A stretch of DNA of 9,231 nucleotides from Clostridia bacterium (GCA_017504065.1 JAFVRU010000128.1:1-9231); one strand, 5' to 3'; shown: positions 1-6,525, counted from the first letter of the stretch. A program made the numbers and translations. The notes: generated by a model from the letters alone, not told the origin.

Positions 1-39
1 ACGTACTTTGCCCCAAGATTTTGTCATAAGGAGAAAACT

Positions 40-1611
40 ATGAAAAAACCTTACGCCATTATCATTATGGACGGTTACGGAATCAACGACAACACGCAAG
101 GCAACGCCATTTATGCCGACGGTAGCAAAAACGTCCGTCAACTTCAAGCCACCTACCCCACCGCGCAACTCGGCGCGAGCGGTATGTCCGTAGGACTTCC
201 CGACGGGCAAATGGGCAATAGCGAAGTCGGACATTTGAACATCGGCGCGGGACGAATCGTGTATCAAGATTTGACCAAGATTACGAAAGATATCCGAAAC
301 GGCGAATTCTTTAAAAACGCGGAACTGCTTCGCGCAATGCGCGCGGCGAAAGCAAACGGAACGAAGCTCCATTTATTTGGGCTCGTTTCCACGGGCGGCG
401 TGCATAGCCATATCGAGCATCTCTACGCGCTTGTCGAAATGGCAAAACAAGAAGGACTCGACAACGTGTATATCCACGCGTTCACGGACGGGCGCGACGT
501 TGCGCCGACTTCGGGCGCGGAGTTCTTGAAAGACTTGCAAACCAAGCTGGACGAGCTCGCATTCGGGAAAATTGCTTCCGTTGCGGGTCGGTATTACGCG
601 ATGGATCGGGACAACAACTGGGATCGCGAAGAAAAAGCGTATGATATGCTGACGCTCGGCACGGGTGTACAGTTCGAAGGCAGCGCGGAAGCGGCGGCGA
701 AAGCGTCGTATGAAAACGGCGTTACCGACGAATTCATTTTACCGACCAATCTCACCGAAAACGGTAAACCCGTTGCGCTCATCGGCAAAAACGATAGCAT
801 TATTTGCTTCAATTTCCGTCCTGACAGAGCAAGACAAATTTCGAGAATGTTCTCGCAAGAAACGTTCCCGTTCGTAGACTCGAAGACGGGCGCTACGCTC
901 GGTTTCGAACGCAAAACAGGCTTCCTTGCCCCCTGCTACGTCGGGTTTGCGGTGTACGACTCGTCGTTTGAAAACGTGGGCGTGGCGTTCCCGCCCGACG
1001 ATATCACGAATACCTTGCCGCAATATATCGCGTCCTTGGGCTTGCAACAGCTCCACATCGCGGAAACGGAGAAATACGCGCACGTAACCTTCTTCTTTAA
1101 CGCGAAATTGGAAGCGCCCGTAGACGGCGAAACGCGGATCGTGATCCCGTCCCCGAAAGTTGCGACGTACGATTTACAACCGGAAATGAGCGCGTACCCT
1201 GTTACCGAAAAGGTATTGGAAGAACTCGACAAAGGCATTTACGACGTTGTAATTTTGAACTATGCAAACTGCGATATGGTCGGGCACACGGGCGTGATGG
1301 AAGCGGCGGTAAAAGCCGTGCATACCGTTGACGAATGCGTGAAAAAGGTTACGGATAAGATCTTGGCGATGGGTGGTAGCGCGTTGGTTACCGCCGACCA
1401 CGGCAACGCGGATCAAATGATCGCGGACGACGGCGTGATGGCGTTCACGCAACATACGACCAACCCCGTACCCGTGATTTTGGTTTCCGAAGAATACAAA
1501 AACGTTACCCTGCGCGACGACGGCGTACTTGCCGACCTTGCGCCGACCCTTTTGGATATGATGAAATTGCCCCAACCCAAAGAAATGACGGGCAAGAGCT
1601 TGATCAAATAA
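40..1611 (+). CDS. gpmI: 2,3-bisphosphoglycerate-independent phosphoglycerate mutase
   Basis: This cytosolic glycolytic enzyme interconverts 3-phosphoglycerate and 2-phosphoglycerate using two metal ions (usually Mn2+) and a phosphoserine intermediate. At 523 residues it has the usual full family length of about 510-520. Visible alkaline-phosphatase-superfamily motifs are Asp11 in MDGYG, the phosphorylated Ser61 in MGNSEVGH, His122 in VHSHIEHL, GRD at 151-153, Arg184 and Arg190 in AGRYYAMDRD, NFRPDRARQ at 258-266, Lys345, the ligands Asp412 and His416 in CDMVGHTG, Asp453/His454 in TADHGNAD, and His472 in HTTNP. All expected catalytic residues are present, so it should be active. The ATG follows AAGGAG at 28-33 by six bases. 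A TAA at 27-29 overlapping that site could end an upstream gene of a glycolytic operon, but too little is visible to say. An intrinsic terminator follows. Confidence 0.98.
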   Translation: MKKPYAIIIMDGYGINDNTQGNAIYADGSKNVRQLQATYPTAQLGASGMSVGLPDGQMGNSEVGHLNIGAGRIVYQDLTKITKDIRNGEFFKNAELLRAMRAAKANGTKLHLFGLVSTGGVHSHIEHLYALVEMAKQEGLDNVYIHAFTDGRDVAPTSGAEFLKDLQTKLDELAFGKIASVAGRYYAMDRDNNWDREEKAYDMLTLGTGVQFEGSAEAAAKASYENGVTDEFILPTNLTENGKPVALIGKNDSIICFNFRPDRARQISRMFSQETFPFVDSKTGATLGFERKTGFLAPCYVGFAVYDSSFENVGVAFPPDDITNTLPQYIASLGLQQLHIAETEKYAHVTFFFNAKLEAPVDGETRIVIPSPKVATYDLQPEMSAYPVTEKVLEELDKGIYDVVILNYANCDMVGHTGVMEAAVKAVHTVDECVKKVTDKILAMGGSALVTADHGNADQMIADDGVMAFTQHTTNPVPVILVSEEYKNVTLRDDGVLADLAPTLLDMMKLPQPKEMTGKSLIK

Positions 1612-1623
1612 CTCGGTTTTTAC

Positions 1624-1653
1624 AAAGGGCGGATTGATTTTCGCCCTTTTTTG
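1624..1653 (+). terminator. Intrinsic terminator of gpmI
   Basis: AAAGGGCG (1624-1631) pairs with CGCCCTTT (1642-1649) across a 10-base loop, and the T-run continues to 1652. It lies 13 bases after the gpmI stop codon and separates gpmI from the secG promoter. Confidence 0.85.
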
Positions 1654-1692
1654 CAAAAACGAAAAAAAATCTTGATTTTTTGCAAAAAACAG

Positions 1693-1721
1693 TTGCGATA
1701 TTTCAGGAAGTATGGTATAAT
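1693..1721 (+). promoter_or_regulatory. Sigma-A-type promoter for secG
   Basis: A -35-like TTGCGA (1693-1698) lies 17 bases before a perfect -10 TATAAT (1716-1721), which carries an extended -10 TGG (1713-1715). The sequence upstream (1650-1690) is very A/T-rich, with TTTTTTGCAAAAA occurring twice, and could act as an UP element. A small hairpin, ACGGC/GCCGT (1741-1745/1751-1755), sits in the leader just before the secG ribosome binding site. Confidence 0.75.
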
Positions 1722-1778
1722 CTATAAGTGATTTTGGAAAACGGCGTTTTGCCGTAATAAAGAAAAAGGATTTTGGCT

Positions 1779-2075
1779 ATGATGAATTTATATAAGTTAT
1801 TAGCGCCCACCGCGTTCTATGCGGAATACAAAGCAATCAGTATTATTTTAATCGTACTTATGGCTATCGCCGCGCTTACCGCGATTATTCTTGTTTTGAT
1901 GCAACCGAGCAATTCGTCGGGTATCGACGCGCTCGGCGGTTCAAGCGAGACGTTCTTCGGCAAGAACAAAGGCAAATCGATTGAAGCGAAAATGAAGAAA
2001 TGGACTTGGATCTGCGTAGCGATTCTCGTCGTATTGTCCATCGCTTTCTATATCATTCCCCTTATCGTGGGTTGA
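1779..2075 (+). CDS. secG: Preprotein translocase subunit SecG
   Basis: SecG is the small non-essential subunit of the SecYEG protein-conducting channel in the cytoplasmic membrane and helps SecA-driven export. The 98-residue product has two hydrophobic segments, at about residues 16-38 and 74-95. They are joined by a cytoplasmic loop with the family signature: a QPS turn after the first helix, then GG followed by ETFFGKNKGKSIEA. I start at the ATG at 1779, eight bases after AAAGGA (1765-1770). A TTG six bases upstream (1773) is in frame but too close to that site. The gene has its own promoter and is followed by a terminator, with rnr and smpB behind it in the order common in Bacillota. Confidence 0.95.
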   Translation: MMNLYKLLAPTAFYAEYKAISIILIVLMAIAALTAIILVLMQPSNSSGIDALGGSSETFFGKNKGKSIEAKMKKWTWICVAILVVLSIAFYIIPLIVG

Positions 2076-2091
2076 TCGGTTCGATCCTATC

Positions 2092-2120
2092 GGCGGCTTA
2101 TGCAAAAAGCCGCCTTTTTT
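2092..2120 (+). terminator. Intrinsic terminator between secG and rnr
   Basis: GGCGGCTT (2092-2099) pairs perfectly with AAGCCGCC (2107-2114) over a 7-base loop and is followed by six Ts. It starts 17 bases after the secG stop. No convincing promoter lies between it and the rnr start, so rnr-smpB may depend on read-through, which would make this a partial terminator or attenuator. Confidence 0.85.
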
Positions 2121-2154
2121 ATTTTCCCCCTACATATTGATTGGGAGATACGCT

Positions 2155-4275
2155 ATGACTGCAAAAGAATCCATTCTCGAAAAATTCCGCGACGGAACGC
2201 TCGCAGGCAAGACCTTAACGGAAATTTTAAAAATTCTACAAATCCCCTACCGCGAAAAGCAACGGCCTTCCGCGCTTTTGTCCAATCTTTGTAAAGACGG
2301 GGTATTATTCGAAAACAACGGGGGCAGGTATGGAACGAGTGAGCAACTCGGACTGATTAAAGGCAAAATAAACGGCAACGAACGCGGATTTGCGTTCCTT
2401 ATACCCGAAGATCGGGAAAGGTATCCAAACGATTTCTTTTTGCCGAGAAAAAGCCTTCACGGCGCATTACACGGCGATACCGTCGTGGTGGAACGTGTAT
2501 ACGGGGAAAGCGACGACGAAGCCAAGGTCGTGCAAATTCTCGAACGCGGCTATAAGACGATCGTCGGCACGTTTCGACGGGATCGTCGCGCGGGATATTT
2601 GTACCCCGACGAAAAACGCTTCTCGTCCGAGATCTATATTCCCCTTTCCGATTGTTCGCATATCCGAAACGGCGTAAAGGCGGTCGCAAAAATCACGTCC
2701 TATCCCGATCGGAAAGCTCCTGGCGGGGAAATCATCGAAGTACTCGGTGAAGAAGACGATTTTTTCGCGGAAGAATTGTCGATCATTCGCTCCTACGAAC
2801 TGCGAGAAGAATTCCCTACTCGCGTAGAAAAGGAAGCGAAATTGCAAGCCGCAAAAACGATCACCGAAACCGACTTAAAAACCCGTCGGGATTTTCGGGA
2901 TTGGCTGATCGTTACTATCGACGGCGAAGATACGCGGGATATCGACGACGCAGTTTCCTTGCAAAAGGACGACGACGGGTATCTGTTAGGCGTACACATC
3001 GCCGACGTCGGGCATTACGTAGAATACCGCTCCCCGCTTGACGAAGAAGCTTTGGAGCGGGGCACGAGCGTATATTTCCCCGACCGCGTATTGCCTATGC
3101 TCCCCCGAGCCTTGTCCAACGGTATTTGTTCCTTAAACGAAAACGAAGACCGTTTGACGTTGTCCTGCCTGATGAAAATAGACGGAAAAGGCAACGTAAA
3201 ATCCTACGAACTCGTGGAAGGAATTATCCGTTCCAAGCATAAAATGACGTATAACGAAGTGGAGAAGATCTTAAACGGCGACAAAAAAACGTCGGCATAC
3301 TACGCTGACGTGCGGGAAATGATCTTGTTATTTGCAGAGCTCACCCGTATTTTACAAACAATGCGGGAAAAGAAAGGCAGCGTTTCGCTCGACGTCAAAG
3401 AAGCGAAGATTCTTTTAGAAAACCAAGAAGAAATCCGCATTCTCGACTACGAGCGCATGTTCTCCTATCAAATCATCGAAGCGTTTATGGTCTTGGCGAA
3501 CGAAACGGTTGCGAGCTATATGCAGTCCATTGAAGCGCCGTTTGTGTATCGTATCCACGAAAAACCGAGCGAAGAAAAAGCGGTTACGTTCCGCTCGTTC
3601 GCGCAGTCGTTGGGCTTGAATCCCCGCTTCTCGGCGCAGGACGTAAAGCCGTACGATTATCAAAAATTATTGAAATCGGCAGAAAACTCCCCTGTATATT
3701 CGGTGCTCAACCGCGTGATGTTGCGTTCTATGCAAAAGGCGAGATACGCGCCCGAAAACGTCGGGCATTTCGGCTTGGCGAGCGATTGCTATTGCCATTT
3801 CACTTCCCCCATTCGTCGGTATCCTGATCTTTGCATTCATCGGATCATCAAAGACGTGTTGCGGGGCAATTACGCCGAAACAACGCAAAAATATACGGAG
3901 TTTGTCAAACACGCAGCAAAACAGTCTTCCGAGCGGGAACGCCGCGCAGCCGACGCCGAACGGGACGTAGACGACTTGTATATGACCATGTATATGAGCG
4001 AACGGATCGGCGAAGAATACGACGCCGTGATTTCCGGCGTTACGTCATTCGGACTGTTTGCGGAGCTCCCGAACACGATCGAAGGATTTATTCCGCTCGA
4101 AAGCTTATACGGGGAGTATTACTACGACGCCGATCGGTTTCGGATCATCGGACGGGAGCGTAGTTATTCCATCGGGGAAAGCGTGCGCGTAAAAGTCGTT
4201 GACGTGGATTTTTACAGGCGCAGAACGGAGTTTCGGTTACTCGACCGCGCGACGGTCAAATACAACAATCAATAG
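2155..4275 (+). CDS. rnr: Ribonuclease R (3'-5' exoribonuclease)
   Basis: RNase R is a processive 3'-5' exoribonuclease that degrades structured RNA, including rRNA and mRNA released by trans-translation. Reading from ATG 2155 (706 residues), the order is an N-terminal winged-helix-like region (~1-65), cold-shock OB domains (~70-230), the RNB catalytic domain (~245-570) and a C-terminal S1 domain (~620-700). The catalytic acidic cluster is intact in DGEDTRDIDDAV: Asp256, Asp262, Asp264 and Asp265. The RNB signature FTSPIRRYPDL is present, and the S1 motif includes GVTSFGLFAEL. The Lys-rich tail of some homologues is absent. The start is fixed by GGGAG (2143-2147) seven bases before ATG 2155; an in-frame TTG at 2137 precedes that site and is rejected. 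smpB follows after 7 bases, consistent with co-transcription and a shared role. Confidence 0.97.
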   Translation: MTAKESILEKFRDGTLAGKTLTEILKILQIPYREKQRPSALLSNLCKDGVLFENNGGRYGTSEQLGLIKGKINGNERGFAFLIPEDRERYPNDFFLPRKSLHGALHGDTVVVERVYGESDDEAKVVQILERGYKTIVGTFRRDRRAGYLYPDEKRFSSEIYIPLSDCSHIRNGVKAVAKITSYPDRKAPGGEIIEVLGEEDDFFAEELSIIRSYELREEFPTRVEKEAKLQAAKTITETDLKTRRDFRDWLIVTIDGEDTRDIDDAVSLQKDDDGYLLGVHIADVGHYVEYRSPLDEEALERGTSVYFPDRVLPMLPRALSNGICSLNENEDRLTLSCLMKIDGKGNVKSYELVEGIIRSKHKMTYNEVEKILNGDKKTSAYYADVREMILLFAELTRILQTMREKKGSVSLDVKEAKILLENQEEIRILDYERMFSYQIIEAFMVLANETVASYMQSIEAPFVYRIHEKPSEEKAVTFRSFAQSLGLNPRFSAQDVKPYDYQKLLKSAENSPVYSVLNRVMLRSMQKARYAPENVGHFGLASDCYCHFTSPIRRYPDLCIHRIIKDVLRGNYAETTQKYTEFVKHAAKQSSERERRAADAERDVDDLYMTMYMSERIGEEYDAVISGVTSFGLFAELPNTIEGFIPLESLYGEYYYDADRFRIIGRERSYSIGESVRVKVVDVDFYRRRTEFRLLDRATVKYNNQ

Positions 4276-4282
4276 GTGAGTT

Positions 4283-4735
4283 ATGAAAATTATCGCTACC
4301 AATAAAACCGCTACGTTTGAGTATTTTATTGAAGAACGCTACGAAGCGGGCATCGTTTTGGAAGGGAATGAGATCAAGTCCATTCGTAGCGGCAACGTGA
4401 ATATGAACGACAGTTTTTGCTTCTTACGCGGCAACGACGTACAAGTCAAGAACATGCACGTCGCGCTCTATGACAAATCGGACGCGTTTAGCACGAAAGA
4501 TACGCGACGGGATCGGAAATTACTGCTACACAAAGGCGAAATCGCCAAAATCGCAGGAAAAATCAATCGACAAGGCTATACGCTTGTACCGCTCAAACTG
4601 TATTTTAAAGATTCTCTGATCAAAATGGAGATTGCGCTTTGTCGCGGGAAACACACCTACGATAAAAAGCAGACGATCGCCGAACGGGATTTGAAACGCT
4701 CCGTCGATCGAGATATCAAAAACGCAGGATTTTAA
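4283..4735 (+). CDS. smpB: SsrA (tmRNA)-binding protein SmpB
   Basis: SmpB binds the tRNA-like domain of tmRNA and delivers it to ribosomes stalled on broken mRNA, so the nascent chain is tagged and released. The 150-residue length is typical. Family signatures include the N-terminal ATNKTATFEYFI, the motif GIVLEGNEIKSIRSGNVNM near residues 24-42, KLLLHKGEI near 79, GYTLVPLKLYF near 98, and the RGKHTYDKKQTIAERD segment that leads into the basic C-terminal tail. The tail should fold as a helix in the mRNA channel. The site AGGTGAG (4274-4280) overlaps the rnr stop codon, pointing to translational coupling with rnr. The tmRNA gene ssrA, often downstream, is not seen here. Confidence 0.97.
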   Translation: MKIIATNKTATFEYFIEERYEAGIVLEGNEIKSIRSGNVNMNDSFCFLRGNDVQVKNMHVALYDKSDAFSTKDTRRDRKLLLHKGEIAKIAGKINRQGYTLVPLKLYFKDSLIKMEIALCRGKHTYDKKQTIAERDLKRSVDRDIKNAGF

Positions 4736-4741
4736 CAATAA

Positions 4742-4785
4742 CCCAAACGCCGCTTAAGGGCGTTCCCCATAGGGATTTTTTTGGG
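4742..4785 (+). repeat. Box copy A / terminator-like structure after smpB
   Basis: This segment contains AACGCC (4746-4751) pairing with GGCGTT (4759-4764), then TCCC (4764-4767) pairing with GGGA (4772-4775) and a T-run (4776-4782). CCCAAA (4742-4747) can pair with TTTGGG (4780-4785), giving a possible three-way junction. It can terminate smpB transcription. It is also a diverged copy of the box that starts the 145-bp repeats at 5603-5747 and 8854-8997: it shares TTAAG, GGCGTT and AGGGATTT in the same order and spacing. It is inverted relative to the 5603-5747 copy. Confidence 0.7.
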
Positions 4786-4792
4786 CATTATA

Positions 4793-4820
4793 AAAGAGTA
4801 GCAAAATATTGCTACTCTTT
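4793..4820. terminator. Perfect 12-bp hairpin, bidirectional terminator
   Basis: AAAGAGTAGCAA (4793-4804) pairs perfectly with TTGCTACTCTTT (4809-4820) around loop AATA. T-rich sequence follows on both strands (TTTACTTTTT on +, TTTTATAAT on -). It lies between convergent smpB and the acetyltransferase gene and could end both transcripts. Confidence 0.7.
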
Positions 4821-4824
4821 ACTT

Positions 4825-4860
4825 TTTGCTTTGCAAAAACACACGACTTTGCAAAGCAAA
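4825..4860. repeat. 13-bp inverted repeat downstream of the acetyltransferase
   Basis: TTTGCTTTGCAAA (4825-4837) is the exact reverse complement of TTTGCAAAGCAAA (4848-4860), with a 10-base spacer. Each arm holds the palindrome TTTGCAAA. It lacks a clean T-run on either strand. It may be a second 3'-end hairpin of the leftward acetyltransferase transcript or part of the cassette's end. Confidence 0.6.
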
Positions 4861-4939
4861 GTATAGTGTGCTACACTTTTGAAATTTTCCACAAAAATAT
4901 CAACTCGATAAATTGGAATTTGACAGATTCACTCTTGCG

Positions 4940-5554
4940 TTAAATGATAGTTTCCCAGTCAATTTCTTCATTCTTGTAAAAATACTTTTTATCATGTTCA
5001 CCAACTTCTCTAAGAACACGACATGGATTTCCGACAGCAACCACGTTGTCGGGAATATCTTTTGTTACAACACTTCCGCCACCAATTACAGTATTTTTTC
5101 CTATGCGAACACCGGGAACTATAATTACGCCTGCTCCTATCCAAGTATTCTCGCCAACATAAACGTCTTTATTATATTGCAAACCTTTTGCTCTTAGCGT
5201 CGGCTCAATCGGATGATTTGCAGTAGCTATCGTAACATTTGGCCCGAACATAACTTTATCTCCAACATATACATGCCCATCATCTACTATAGTAAGATTG
5301 GAGTTTGCATAAATTCCGCTTCCAAAATGAACGTGATGTCCTCCCCAGTTTGCTCGGAAAGGCAATTCGATGTAACAATTATCGCCACATTCAGCAAACA
5401 TTTCCTTCATATATTTCATTTTTTCTGAATATTGAGAAGGCTTAAGCTGATTAAATTCCCACAGTTTATCCTGATACTGTAGTTGCTCACTCATTATTTT
5501 TTCATCACCGGGATTATATATAAGCCCCTTTACCATCTTTTCATATTCCGTCAT
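4940..5554 (-). CDS. Sugar O-acetyltransferase (LacA/maltose acetyltransferase type)
   Basis: The product belongs to the left-handed beta-helix acetyltransferases that move the acetyl group of acetyl-CoA to a hydroxyl of a sugar such as galactosides, maltose or glucose; it is cytosolic and normally a trimer. Of 204 residues, about 4-55 form the N-terminal maltose-acetyltransferase domain and about 70-185 the hexapeptide repeats (VYVGENTWIGAG, IIVPGVRIGKNTVIGGGS). The expected catalytic His114 is in TANHP and the substrate-side Asn84 in YANSNLTIVDD, both as in LacA, so activity is likely. The true substrate cannot be read from sequence. AGGAGA (5561-5566, minus strand) lies six bases before the ATG. 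Transcription probably starts in the 145-bp repeat upstream. The gene is visibly AT-richer than its neighbours, which fits acquisition. Confidence 0.93.
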   Translation of the reverse strand: MTEYEKMVKGLIYNPGDEKIMSEQLQYQDKLWEFNQLKPSQYSEKMKYMKEMFAECGDNCYIELPFRANWGGHHVHFGSGIYANSNLTIVDDGHVYVGDKVMFGPNVTIATANHPIEPTLRAKGLQYNKDVYVGENTWIGAGVIIVPGVRIGKNTVIGGGSVVTKDIPDNVVAVGNPCRVLREVGEHDKKYFYKNEEIDWETII

Positions 5555-5627
5555 ATCTATTCTCCTAAAAATTCAAGTTTTCTGCGATGCATATCTGTTA
5601 GTCAAATTCTTATTTATCGGTGAGTTT

Positions 5628-5656
5628 ATTATAAATTAAAATCAATTTTAATGCAA
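5628..5656 (-). promoter_or_regulatory. Promoter of the acetyltransferase gene, in repeat B
   Basis: On the minus strand, TTGCAT (5656-5651) lies 17 bases before TATAAT (5633-5628). The same hexamers and spacing occur in repeat copy C, although two bases in the spacer have changed, consistent with promoter function being kept. Confidence 0.7.
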
Positions 5657-5673
5657 TCTATTTTGCGTTGACA

Positions 5674-5704
5674 AAAGAAACTCGACTTAAAAAAGTCGAG
5701 TTTT
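5674..5704 (-). terminator. Terminator in repeat B, after the nitrilase-like gene
   Basis: On the minus strand AAACTCGACTT and AAGTCGAGTTT form an 11-bp stem (plus coordinates 5678-5688 and 5693-5703) with a 4-T loop, followed by TTTCTTTTG. It would end leftward transcription from the nitrilase-like gene before the cargo promoter, insulating the acetyltransferase. Confidence 0.8.
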
Positions 5705-5734
5705 CTAAATTGAATAATTTAAATCCCTAAGAGT

Positions 5735-5755
5735 AACGCCGCTTAACGCGGCGTT
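5735..5755. repeat. Perfect 8-bp palindrome spanning the nitrilase-like stop codon
   Basis: AACGCCGC (5735-5742) and GCGGCGTT (5748-5755) are exact reverse complements around TTAAC, which contains the stop codon of the leftward gene. On the minus strand no T-run follows, so it is not a standard terminator. It resembles the inner hairpin of box A. Confidence 0.75.
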
Positions 5756-6432
5756 TTCTCTTGCTTTTTAGGACGTTTAACGGGATAAAAACCGCGCCGA
5801 CGGGTTTCCACCAAATGATACTCTTTCCGATTTCCAAATTCTGCGGAAACGGGACTTTGCGGGGAAGCAAACAAGGCTTCTCCCGTCGAGTCTGCAATCA
5901 TTCCGTACCCGTCCGCGCAAAACAACAACGGAACACCGTAATAATACGCGCTCGCGCGGAGTAAAACCGATTGCAAGCCGTCCGTCGCACCATCAAACGG
6001 ACAAACGATGAAATCGCTGCCGCACATCGCCAAGGCTTTGATCACGTCGGGAAAATACAAATCTTCGTCCACGATCACGCCCATTTTTCCCGCTTTAGTT
6101 TCGTATACGCGAAGCGCTGCGCCGCAACCACAACCGCCGTCAACGGAATGTAATGCGTCGGAGACTCCGCAAATTTTACCGTTTTCCGCTACTACGGCGG
6201 ATTTTCGTTTATGTCCGCAAGTATTCGTTACACAGCCGCATACCACAACGCTTTTATAGGTTTTGGACAGCAACGCCGCCGACGAAAAAAAGTCCGTTTC
6301 GCCTTTTAATTCCTTTTCATAACTCACTTCTCCGATGCCTTGAAACCCGAATAAATAAATATCCGCGCGCTGTTCTCCGTCCTGCTGACGAAACGTTTGT
6401 AATTTTCCACGCGACACGAAACAAACCCGCAT
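5743..6432 (-). CDS. Nitrilase-fold (carbon-nitrogen hydrolase) protein, probably catalytically dead
   Basis: The 229-residue product resembles the nitrilase/amidase superfamily, which normally cleaves non-peptide C-N bonds with a Glu-Lys-Cys triad. Fold-level similarity is seen at GVIVDEDLYFPDVIKAL (118-134), matching the family pattern G-x-x-x-C-x-D-x-x-F-P-E; at RASAYYYGVPLLF (159-171); and at GYGMIADSTGEALF (175-188). The nucleophilic Cys is replaced by Asp122. The usual FPE Glu region reads FGFQ (Gln31) and the usual RKxH Lys region reads DALH (Ala93), so all three residues appear lost. The protein is also short for the family (about 260-300). ATG 6432 is preceded six bases upstream by AAAGGAG (6445-6439); an in-frame TTG at 6450 lies upstream of that site and is rejected. 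The function is unknown; a sensory, binding or decaying role is possible. Confidence 0.75.
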   Translation of the reverse strand: MRVCFVSRGKLQTFRQQDGEQRADIYLFGFQGIGEVSYEKELKGETDFFSSAALLSKTYKSVVVCGCVTNTCGHKRKSAVVAENGKICGVSDALHSVDGGCGCGAALRVYETKAGKMGVIVDEDLYFPDVIKALAMCGSDFIVCPFDGATDGLQSVLLRASAYYYGVPLLFCADGYGMIADSTGEALFASPQSPVSAEFGNRKEYHLVETRRRGFYPVKRPKKQEKTPR

Positions 6433-6464
6433 ACCGCACTCCTTTCCCAATCGTCTTCCCTGTT

Positions 6465-6470
6465 ATTATA
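6465..6470 (-). promoter_or_regulatory. Putative -10 of the nitrilase-like gene
   Basis: TATAAT on the minus strand (6470-6465) lies about 20 bases before the ribosome binding site. No good -35 is visible at 16-18 bases; that position falls on the inverted repeat at 6483-6525, so initiation may be weak or regulated. Confidence 0.4.
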
Positions 6471-6482
6471 TCCGTCGGAACA

Positions 6483-6525
6483 AAAAAAGGTTACGGAAAA
6501 TACAATGTATAACCGAACCTTTTTT
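6483..6525. repeat. Imperfect inverted repeat in the divergent intergenic region
   Basis: AAAAAAGGTTACGG (6483-6496) pairs with CCGAACCTTTTTT (6513-6525), leaving one unpaired A and a 16-base loop. Because the arms carry A-runs and T-runs, it reads as terminator-like on both strands. It lies over the expected -35 of the nitrilase-like gene and about 40 bases before the micro-ORF at 6565. It could be an operator, an attenuator or a terminator. Confidence 0.55.

Larger units (their letters stand above)
5603..5747 (-). repeat. 145-bp terminator-promoter repeat, copy B
   Basis: Read on the minus strand, this aligns with 8854-8997 on the plus strand with seven substitutions and one single-base indel over about 145 positions (hand count). 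It contains, in order, the conserved box (GTTAAG, GGCGTTACTCTTAGGGATTT), an AT-rich stretch, a terminator hairpin, a promoter, and a leader ending in GAATTTG. Similarity stops there, 49 bases before the acetyltransferase ATG. The box begins inside the end of the nitrilase-like gene, whose TAA stop codon (5743-5745) is part of the repeat. Confidence 0.92.
4746..5755 (-). other. Candidate cargo cassette carrying the acetyltransferase
   Basis: This 1,010-bp unit begins and ends with the same box in inverted orientation. Each end, read inwards, gives AACGCCGC, then TTAAG, GGCGTT and AGGGATTT. Read on the minus strand it contains box, terminator, promoter, sugar O-acetyltransferase, a run of hairpins, and the second box. 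The cargo looks AT-richer (two 60-base rows counted by hand are 33% and 40% GC, against 48% for a row in smpB). I see no transposase and no obvious target-site duplication (flanks ACCCA and TTCTC), so mobility is inference; it may be a non-autonomous or ancient insertion. Confidence 0.35.

Noticed and set aside
1174..1656. 160-codon open frame antisense to gpmI, and similar antisense frames over rnr and the deacetylase
   Set aside because: They mirror strongly coding genes, have no ribosome binding sites, and match no family; they are shadows of codon bias.
4736..4939. tmRNA gene (ssrA) downstream of smpB
   Set aside because: The interval is only about 200 bases, is mostly inverted repeats, and shows no tRNA-Ala-like ends (GGGG...CCA) or tag reading frame.
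4913..5197. 94-codon plus-strand frame across the acetyltransferase 3' end
   Set aside because: It is antisense to a clear LacA-type gene, lacks a ribosome binding site and gives an unremarkable sequence.
5668..5673. Perfect TTGACA on the plus strand inside repeat B as a promoter
   Set aside because: No -10 follows at 16-18 bases and the hexamer is not kept in copy C.
5735..5755. Integron attC site
   Set aside because: GCTTAAC/GTTAAGC fits the RYYYAAC/GTTRRRY core, but only as one short palindrome; no second pair of core sites, and copy C reads GTTAAGG. No integrase is in view.
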